Of a stretch of 64,000 nucleotides of DNA, positions 49,929 through 59,505 are shown piece after piece. Position 1 is the first letter of the stretch. Every line of letters starts with the position of its first letter. The DNA is from Pomacea canaliculata (Eukaryota > Mollusca > Gastropoda > Architaenioglossa > Ampullariidae): assembly GCF_003073045.1 (NCBI RefSeq), contig NC_037592.1:12614007-12678006 (forward strand). The letters are read 5' to 3'. The notes below the pieces were generated by a model, which saw only the letters and a program-made list of their open reading frames with translations, was not told where the DNA came from and did no database searches. The position numbers were made by a program, and so were the translations under genes.

Positions 49929-52510
49929 CTAGTCCACAGACAGAAACGTGTGTACATGCTCTCTGAACTTTGACCCCATAATGTAATACACACAGAAATG
50001 GACTGAGGAGCGGACTCCACGACACATAAAGACAAAATACCAGAGTGCAGCGTTTAGAGTAAAGTACAAGCTGGTGGAATTTAACTCCTGTAGCAGAAGT
50101 GAAAAGATCTGAATACCAATAGTGGGCATCACACAGAAGAGAAAGAGAACAGAGGTCCCGATCAACATCCGGGTTACTGCCATCTCTTTACTCGACATAC
50201 TAGTACCGAGATGTTCAGTCTTTTTTGTCCCAGTCGTCACGTTTGTCATCGACCTCCTCTGTTTGACGGCTGCTTGTAGTTTGATGGCGGTAATGGAGGT
50301 ACAGATCGCTATGGTAATAAAGAAAGTAATTGGTAGTACCGTGGAGTAGATAATGATGTCGAAAATGTCGATGATTTTTTTGTTATCCATATAGTACCTG
50401 AAATAATAAAGAAAGGTGTTAATAAAGTAGTCTTTCTTGTGCTCATATTTTAAATTATATTTTTTACATTACAAGTGTTTGTCATACGTTAAAGCAGAAG
50501 ATAATAAACGAGAAAAAAAGGCAACAAAAGTTATTTGGTGTGTTAACAAAAGAAAATATAGAAGGTTTGTCGCATATCGTCACAAAATGTACTGTGAGAA
50601 ATGATACCTGTCTGCACATTAAACAAATACGAAACGTTGGTTATTACATATACATTAACTTTGTTTACAAGTCTAAAACCTTTTTATTTAAAATGTGTTT
50701 AAATATGTCTTCAAACATGTCATCAAAACTAAACTCTTAAAAATATCTTGAATAATCTAGCTAAACCTTCCATTCCTCAATCTGCTTATTGTCGCCTTTG
50801 TTTCTGGTATTTTTGACCATCGGTTTGTTTCTATTCTTTAGTGTGCAGTGCATTGACTTCGAATGAACACAGAAGAAATGCGTTTACATATCCGACTATT
50901 GTGATGTGACCAATATTCTTACTTTGTCACTGTCAGGAAGGACCTGGTGATGTTGGCAGACGGATCGTAGATGGAGCCTACTGTGAGCTTAGAAGTCACG
51001 ATAAAACACATCCCTGCCACCAGCACGACACAGCAGACGACAACAATGGCGGTCATGGTGGACGTCTTCAGCAGCCGCTTGGCGTGGAGGGGACTGACGA
51101 CACAGAAACAGCGCTCACAGGCGATGACAGCCGACAGCAACTGAGAGGCCCACTCGGCGCCGCTTACACCTACGATATACAGTCCTCTGATGTTTATAAC
51201 AGCTTAACGGAAAAAAGTAATGCTTAGTCGTAAATCATTATTCGTTAAAAAATCAAAAGTTATTCATTCATATACTAGTCATAAATGGACATTTGGCAGA
51301 ACTTACAAAGAAAGAAGGAACTTCGTCGAAATCAAATGGCTTTGACTGGAATATTTCTAAAACTCCGTCAGCAAAAGCGCGATAGATAAGAATTGTCAAC
51401 ACTCACTATCCGAATAGATTGTTATGAACCAAGTGTCTGGACTGATGTGTTTTCTCACTCGGTCCACGACATTCATAAGAAGCAGGACGACGACGTTGAC
51501 GAGGTCAGCCTGCGCCAGGAGGAAGAGACAGACATTGATTCTCTCTCCAAGACCCTGTCTGTAGAACACCATGGTACTCAATACGTTGCCGGGGATTCCC
51601 AGGAACAGAAGAAACGGAATCATCAACCAGCATATGACCGCCATGATGATCTCATAGATCTTGATAAGACAAAAGATGTCGGTGTGTGAGCCTAGAGACG
51701 TAAAATGAAGTTACAGCAGTCAAGTTGTTAGTGCATTCGTCATCCAAGGCAACGGCTGTGATTTTAAATCAGGTCGGGAGTGTTGGAAGCTCTTTTCTTA
51801 TTTCTGATACTTTAAGTAGCAAATTATACAATCAATTTCTTTACTTAGGTTATAGTGTAAATAGTTCATTACATAAAGCCAAAAAACATCCAAGCCTCAC
51901 CCATAGTTGAGAAAAGCCATAGTTGTGGTAACAAACTGTCTTGTTTTTTTCAACTCCTGGGTGAGGCTTAGAACATTTTGAACGACCATCGTGATATTGC
52001 TGCCATGTCAGTTACTGAACCTTTCCGTTTTCGAGATACATTCGTGGAATATAGCATACTGAGAATGAAACCTACAAAATAGACAGAAGGATGGTTCGTG
52101 AAAACATTTACACTGCGATAACAGCTGATGAAAGATCTGGAAACAGTAATAATGAGGTACATGGCGCCCTCACCATTTTCTCATCTTTAGGTGTCGGGCT
52201 GGTTGTATGCTGTCATGAGAAAATAGTCTTGTACCGAGCTGTTCTACTCCCCTGGGAATATATATATATATATGTTTGATTTGCTTAGACGTCACATAAA
52301 CGACTAAGTACTATAAAGCCACGTGTAATACTGAACTTCGCATCTTGTATATTATTTATGTTATTGTTGTTGTCTTACTTCAGCAGATAGAATGTTTGAT
52401 TCACTATCAGAAAGTGTTGAATTTGAGGGTGTGAATACACTCTCACTGTAGTATTCCCATCGTTCCACATTCGTTAAATTGATGGTTAACAAGGATTCCA
52501 TTTCTTTCAT
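49929..52510 (-). CDS. Class A 7TM receptor, copy H, 4 exons
   Basis: Exons: 52510-52379, 51659-51407, 51169-50923, 50397-49929; 366 residues. The 44-codon exon 1 opens MKEMESLL, with NLTN and NSTLS. TM2 has LAQAD instead of LALAD and keeps the Asp. The end of exon 2 reads IYSD, then the Ser junction codon shared with E, G and I. The first exon 3 residues are VSGAEWASQL. The third loop reads TGTKKTEHL. TM6 begins LFCVMP. A second ATG two codons after the first is also possible as start. Intron 1 keeps only both ends of the mariner element (51893-51968). Confidence 0.87.
51893..51968 (+). mobile_element. mariner end-to-end deletion remnant in intron 1 of receptor H
   Basis: Left terminal repeat 'agcctcacccatagttgag' and right repeat '...ctcctgggtgaggct' are joined by about 30 bp, with the transposase lost. 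Position and flanks match the elements in E and I ('tagaacattttgaacgacc' on the right). One TA boundary has changed to CA. Confidence 0.75.
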
Positions 52511-53113
52511 TATAAGACATCCACGATGCGTGTCTCGGAATGTTAACACACAAAGTCCGCTCCACTAAGTATGATGTTTATTCCAGATACTGTGTTCGCC
52601 CCAGTCGTACTTGCCTGACACTCAAGATGCTAAATTAGTGATTCTCACCACAGTCTAAGATAAAGATGTAAGCTGTTATCGAATTTTTCTGTTGCTCGTT
52701 AATTTAGAAGATACATCAGTTGATCAAAAAAGAACAAACACAGTAGCTATTGCGTGTATAATTAAACAACATTTTCACGATAGGTGTAGTTGGTAAATAC
52801 TAACCTCCCTTGTAGTGATTGATCCGATAAATATGGAGAAATGTCACGAGACTAGTTTTAAAGGACGTTTTTCTGTGGAAATACGTTGAGAAAGTAATAT
52901 TTAATTGAGGAGATCGTTGTAGAAGGAGGAACTGTCGAAGTATGATTTTTTAAAATCTCAGTCATGAGAAACTAATTCTTGTCAAAGATGTATACTTTTA
53001 CAAATATTGCTTGCTACACATAATTATAGACATTTTGTACGGCAAAGTAAAAAATAATAATACCATAGAAATTTAATTACTGAAATGGGCGGATATTGTA
53101 AATAAGAAAGTGA

Positions 53114-53115
<2 letters not shown>

Positions 53116-53144
<29 letters not shown>
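53116..53144. repeat. GT dinucleotide repeat
   Basis: Uninterrupted GT run in the 5' flank of receptor H. The matching position in units E and G has little or no such repeat. Confidence 0.85.
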
Positions 53145-53147
<3 letters not shown>

Positions 53148-54254
53148 GTTTGAGTGTGTGCCTGTCTTTCAAAGGAATTAAATTTAATCAGTGTGGGTAT
53201 ATTTTGCGCACCGCTCACCCTTTCCTATACTATGGAGTTTGTTTCGGTAAGAGTTTCACACAGTGCTGATCTGTTATATGAAGTAATCTGAGTTCGGATT
53301 ACAATGAGAGACAGAAATTCACTTTCTGCATCTTCTTGGAAGTCTCTGAACAATGAATCGTTGTGAATGTGTCTTTGCAGCTTTACCTTCACAGTTAAAC
53401 CACTCTAAAATGGGTTGTTTAAGGTAAGGAAGATTCTTTTTTTTCTTGATCTTTTACTGCTACTTTAAGGTGCTGTGAAGAGTTGGAGACGGTGACAGGA
53501 ATGTCAACTATCGCTATTCTGTCAGTTATTTCGCACAAGTTTATTGTAGGAGAATGGTTTGGGCCTATTGCTGTCTCTTTAATGAAATCAATGAAGGTTG
53601 TTCAGAGCTTCTGCAAGGGCAGGTATACACTGAAAAAGACTTCCAAGATTTATAAGAAGTAAGAGAAAATGTCACTATCGCGTGCTTTCCTAAACTACTG
53701 TCTACAGAGGCGCCTTCTCACTACTCCATCTACGTCGGTGGGCAGTTCGCCATCCACGATATTGATAAAGATTAATTCCCTGTAGCTTCTCTTTTCAGTT
53801 CATTGAAGAAACATGTGTTTTTTCTGTCAGTTACGATTAATTTTTCCAAAATTTACAAGTGTAAAAGATATGAAACTCAAGAAAAACGATTGAACCAAAG
53901 CACAAAACAAGGCAGAAAATAAAAAAAACAAAAACAGAAAGAACAAATAAACGAACAAACAAGTCAAAAAAGAAAGAAACAATGCAAACACCAAACACTT
54001 TTTAAAGGCAAAATGTAAAGGACCTAAATAAGGCCCTTTTATCTAAATAATTGTTCAAGTAAAAATGCTTCTTTTTCCATGTGCCAAAATTATAAAATTC
54101 TTCGCTTTAAATAGTCTATGACTATGAGACGTGGGTATGGATAAGGGGAGAGAACTTTTTCTACACAATTTTTTTTTTTTTGCACCTCGTTAACTCTCTC
54201 TCGGATAATTACCCTTCAATACCGTTATTATAAATCTTATTTCCTACGATAGAG

Positions 54255-55033
54255 TGTCACGGATCAGTCCGTGCCTCTATGTTTTAAGGTTAGTTCAACC
54301 CCTTCGCTGTTTTTGAATTGCAAGGGGAAAATAACATGTAATGAACAATGAGTGAGAGCGTCAGCGAGGAAAGGGAGATCACTCTAGGAAAAAGGATAGA
54401 AGAAGCAGACGGCATTGGCGGACATGACAGTGGAATGACGTTGTGTCAGTGTTAGTGTGAGCGTGGATGCCAGAAGTAATTCCTTGCCTAGCCAAGGTTT
54501 TCTGTGTGTACCGGCGATGGTGTTAGAGCACTTCTGATCTAGGAGTAGATCTAGAAATCCTCGATCGCCTGATGACACACACAGCAGTGTGAGGCGGTGT
54601 AGTGTAGGCTTCGTGTCGCCAAGAAACTGTAACTGAAGCACTCAACGACGACTGCTGGTGCGATTATAAATGAGGTAATATAATTTAAACTTTGTGTTGA
54701 CGAACAGAACTGTGATAGGCGTGTGTTTTCCATACATAGATGATGAGTTGAGAATAAGATTAAGAGTTATTTGACTGAGTGTGATTGATCGGGGAAGTGG
54801 CCCGCAGATAAACATTGTATGTATCGTTAGCTGTGTGTCGCCGATAGAGTATTGTGTAGAGGCGAACTATTATTTATGCATTTGTGTTTTGTAATATGTA
54901 AATCCTGAGCCATAACAGCAACTTATTAACATTATGTGGACAGCCTCAGGCAATCGTTGTTTTGTATGTTGAAAGAACGCGTACAGACGTCGTGTGTGTG
55001 TGTGTTGCTCGTGAGAGAGCCGGCGTCGTGACA
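54255..55033 (+). mobile_element. LTR-retroelement fossil, probable solo LTR
   Basis: Starts TGTCACGGATCAGTCCGTG, related to the end at 35771, and finishes near '...gtcgtgaca', with similar but not identical 5-bp flanks (TAGAG, GAGAG). No internal coding region is seen. The right boundary is less certain than the left. Superfamily unknown; old. Confidence 0.45.
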
Positions 55034-56139
55034 GAGAGAACTGTACTGTGTGACATGGCTGGCGTCGTTACCGTAGATGTACCTTTCACGACGGAGTGAC
55101 GATAAGGTATAAGAACGACAAAAAGAAATTGCTATTTTATTTAATTTGGTTTTGCTGAAGACTACTTTCTTACTGATGACAATTACGATGACAATTATCA
55201 CTACAATGCCACTACGACTACTGTCATGAAAACCAGAAAAACGAAAGGATTTTTAAGACGAATGCAATTCTGACTTCCTCCACTGTCTTACCATACAAGG
55301 GAGAAACACGATGACCACCTCACCTGTCTGTGGTTAGAAACTTCACAGTGCCATCACCAAGTCCAGGATGTCAGCGTGTTGTTGACTCGCCCTGGATGGT
55401 GTTCTTACTGACGTCACTCAACAAACAACATGGCGGCTTCCTTGTACAGCCCGCAGTTGTAGGTAAACGATTGTTTCATACCTCAAACTTTTGAACGGAG
55501 AAAATTAAAAACCCAACCTGTATCTACGGACTTAGCAAAGGTAAGCGCAATATATTGTTTCCAAACTTTTGAGGGAATACAGCTACTTCCGTTGTAGGCC
55601 AGCGACATGTGAAAAACGGAGATGTCCTTTCAGTAACCTGGGTCGGGGGGAGGGGAATGAGGTATTAGAGACGACACTTTATTCTCAAGACTAGCTTTCT
55701 GTGAGGTCAGTGCCTGTCTTAATCACTATCAAATGTCTTCTAATAGAAGGGACTACAAGAAAGTTGCACAACAAAGGTCTGTATTTTCCTTCCAAAACAA
55801 ATTGTGTTTTATTTAAAAACATGACTCAAGCATGAAGAATACATAGTCAACAATATATTAACATTTGTAAAGATTTTTTTTTTCAAAACGCCTCTAGGTC
55901 TTTCTAGGCTTGCTTAAAGTAGTAAATTATAGTCGGCTGTATATTGTGATTTGACATAGTTAACATCTGGAAATCGTGATTCTGTCACTGCGTATCCTCA
56001 GCCCGCTGATAACCGAACGGACTAAGTGCCAGCCTACGTATCTCACTCCTGTGGGGGATGCATTGTTGAGTTTTTTAAAGACATGTATAACTCGTAATTT
56101 AGTAGAAAAAATGCATAATTGCGCTAGAACAATCATTTC

Positions 56140-58640
56140 TTAACACAGTTAGCCCCCTTTCATGTGAAAGGAATGCGTTTAATTCGAATTTTCTGTAATT
56201 TCCCACACTGCCCTTTCTTTTTCTTTTGGAAACATGGCGCGACGCTACACTACTCTCAACATCCGTGACATGGTTTTTGGCGAATTGGACGAAGAAATGG
56301 AGTTGGAGGTGGGAGATGACGACGATGACAAACAAGAATATATTGACGTACAGGACAGCGTAGTTTTAGAGGACGTTGACAAGGAATTAATTGACGGGTC
56401 ACAATTAGAAGACGAGAACATGGTTGAAGCAGACGACGCATATGAAGATGACTATGAAATCGATAGACATACTGCACATCGTGCTTCAGAAGAAGGAAAT
56501 CTCTTCGACACCAACCTGCCGGAGGATATTTCGGATTCTGGGGAAGGCGATTGTCACTACGAGTGGTGCAAAAACCTTCGGGATTTCCCGATGAGCCAGA
56601 TTTCATCGCCACGCCAGGTGTGCAGGGCCCACCTAACCTCCTCCCGTCCCGTCACGTAAGATTGATTTCTTTAGACTATTTATTATTAAGGAACCGCTAA
56701 AAAAAACGAATGCAGACAAAATTTTTTATGCTACATAGGTAATAAATAAGGTTAAAAAGTCGAATATTTCTGTTTCAGTTAGGTCTAAGATAAATACATG
56801 GAAAGGTGTTAAAATTCCCGAGATGTATCATATTTTTTAGTAATAATTGCACACGAGTGTTTTGCACAAGGCGAGAATCAATGTGTAACGGATAAGTATT
56901 TAGTAGAGGGGGTTAGGAGGGAAGATCGACAACCGTGGTAGATCTGATTTAGCGTAGTGGGCTGGAAGTTGTTTGCCCTTGAGCAAATGACGTAAACTGG
57001 GACGTCAAAAGAAGGTGACGTAAAAGATAGAGGAAATTAACGTTAGAGAAAATAACGGTGGGCAGAGAGCAGACGGCGAAACAAAAGTTGGAGCTGGTGG
57101 ATTTTTCTCGGGACTTTCTCGCAACTGCTGCGACAGCGGAAAAAGTATTACGGGAAGTAATACCGTGGGTAAACTACAGGTGGATGTACTTCACAGGTCG
57201 TGAGTCACTGTAGTCCGTGTTCGCACCGTGGGGGAGCTCTGTGGCTTGGGCATCCCAGTTTCTTGGCGGGGTCAAGAAACTAAACACTGGTATCAGCGAG
57301 AAAAGAACAGAAAACTTGGTGCAAGACTGGGGCACCGACTTCCATCTGTCGCCTGGAAGGGGCAGCTCTTCACAGCCTGAGAGTAAGCGCCGGTGGAGGA
57401 AAGGTTTCCTCCCGGCCTTCAGCGAATCTAACATCATCTGGCCAAACATCTAGGAGGCGGCCGCATGCGCAAGATCGAGACGTCTGCTTATAAACTGTGG
57501 GTACTGTGAAAAACCATTTATTTTCAATCATAAATAGACTTCGTGGAAAGAAGATCAGTGGGATTAATTGGAATAGAGGACTTGGGAGGGTCTCAAAGAC
57601 TTTAAAATAAGAGGTTGATGTTTCATCGGGAGCGAACATTGGGTTCTTCATCAGTAACAATAATTTAGGAGAGTCGATTTTATTGTTACCTTTAATATTA
57701 TGTGGGATGAATGATAACATATTGGTAATACATCTTGTGTGGCGAATGAAGGAGTGAATCTATGAGTGTGGATTTTGCCTTTGTTTCATTTGACTTTGTA
57801 TTTGATTTGAATAATTATTTGTGCCTCTAAGAAGGTACGCCCACCCTCAAGCGATCAGGATATTTTGGTTTGTGGAAAGAATGCGCATGTCTGCGGACGG
57901 TCCGTGACACAATGATTAATAGGCAAAACATTCAATTTTACAGTCTACATTTGCTTCGAGGATAATGAAGCGAGATATGGTTCTTAGTATCCTCACTTTT
58001 TTCATCTGAATGATAATTCTGTAGCAGTACCACAGGAGCAACCTGGTTATGACCCGCTTCATAAACTGAGACCATTCATGGACCACTTGAACCATGTAAA
58101 TATTTGAGAAAACTTATTTTCTTTAGTTTTTATATTATATTTTACACAATTTTAAAATAAAAATGCTATGTGATATACATGTTTTAGGTACAGTTATGTT
58201 CTTTATATTTTATTGATAAAGTTTTGTTGATAAAGTGTTTATTACTGATTGTTATATCATATTCATTATTGTATTGAAAATTATTGCGTAAAACTTTGCA
58301 CAATACATAAATACCTTTCAAAACTACTACTTTGTGAGTGAAAGCTGTTTTGAAATGGTTTGCATTTAGAATACGAGTGCCACGTCCCCTTTATCAGTAT
58401 ATAAATAACCATACATCACTCATTATTCAGGCCTCTCAGAATACATACATCCTTGACCCGCACATTAGCATTGACGAGGGCACGAGGCCATGTGTCCATG
58501 GAGGGGCCGGCTAAGCTTCAAGGTGTACATGAGGACAAGCCCATCAAGTGAGGAATCATGCTATACGAGTATGCCAAAAAAAAGTCTAGGTATGTCTGGC
58601 GCTTTGAAGTCTTGTGCGGTATGCCTGGACTGAACAAAAT
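56140..58640 (+). mobile_element. piggyBac transposon remnant (split by an LTR insertion, 3'-truncated)
   Basis: The left end is TTAA (56140-56143) followed by CACAGTTAGCCCCC, consistent with piggyBac. An ATG at 56234 opens an acidic N-terminal region (141 codons to 56659: 'MARRYTTLNIRDMVFGELDE', then long Asp/Glu runs), and a second frame continues with TPGVQGPPNLLPSRHVR. Beyond the nested LTR, 57965-58094 reads MKRDMVLSILTFFHLNDNS and GYDPLHKLRPFMDHLNH, and 58434-58620 reads ISIDEGTRP and GIMLYEYAKKKSRYVWRFEV. These are DDE_Tnp_1_7 (piggyBac) hallmarks in the right order. Several stops and shifts make it dead, and there is no right end: array sequence resumes at about 58640. Confidence 0.8.
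56884..57909. mobile_element. Solo LTR nested in the piggyBac remnant
   Basis: LTR-retroelement fossil of about 1,026 bp, beginning TGTAACGGATAAG and ending GGTCCGTGACA, with a perfect 5-bp target duplication CAATG (56879-56883 and 57910-57914). No internal region remains, consistent with recombination between two LTRs. The superfamily cannot be told from the LTR alone. It is younger than the piggyBac copy it splits. Confidence 0.8.
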
Positions 58641-59505
58641 ACAAAATAATCAGTTATAACTGTTTTTAACTGTACAGACAAGGAAGTTACCAGAGATAAC
58701 AATTATTATACTGTTTTCAACTACAGCCTTATTGGTCCGTATTATAAATTCATGTACTGAATTTGTATCCTATGACTCATAGAACCTCTTTGATCATACA
58801 TCTGCCGTAATCAATCATTTATTTATTTATTCTCGCCGATCCAATAGTCCTCGTCTAAAATCTATCTTTACCAATAATCATGACATTCTCATCGACCAGT
58901 CCATCCTAACTGATTGATTCTTTTTCATCCATCATCAAGCTAACAAAAACTCACCGATTCTTCTAAAGTATAGTTCACAGTAAACCATCTAAGATATATA
59001 AAAACAGACATAGCGATCACTTATTCTTGAAGATCGATAGCTTTATGTCTTAATTTTTTTTCTGTCATTGTTGATCCATTCATGTTTGTGATTCATCAAA
59101 GTTTAAAGACCAGTAGACCCTTTTACCTAGCATTTACCATCCACAAGTACTCTTAACACAAGGAGAGCTTCAGCTAATGAAATTACGAAGAGGTTAAAAA
59201 TTTCAGTAAGTGATATGTGAGAGATATATTATATAGACACTAGTACAAAATCTGTTTTTTTTATTTAGGGATAATACGCTGTTGTTGTTACGAAGTGTAT
59301 TTTGTCTAAAAATTCTGTCTTGTAGCCTTATTACAATCAAGATATTCTTCGCAGATCTTACATCCAAGTATCCCCAAATGTCAGAGATAAACAGATATTT
59401 CTATTAACTAACTGAAAGGCATTGTAAGTGAATACAGTTTGGGAGTGCACAAACAGTTTGATTCTCTTGCCACCTCACTAAATGAAGTTTTCGCTCGACG
59501 TTTCA

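Larger units (their letters stand above)
52511..59505. other. Long intergenic region between receptors H and I
   Basis: 5' flank of H with the shared upstream block (about 53390-53510) and a GT repeat (about 53116-53144). About 54172-55770 interrupts sequence that is continuous in unit E (break near 41690). It includes an LTR-like element (54255-55033) and a block (55040-55445) resembling 28950-29420. After more unit sequence (55775-55960) comes a piggyBac remnant with a nested solo LTR. From about 58640 to 59505 it is the 3' flank of unit I. No host gene is supported. Confidence 0.5.

Noticed and set aside
57174-57720. Open frames of 78-116 codons inside the solo LTR
   Set aside because: They overlap on both strands within an LTR bounded by target duplications; no known protein motif.
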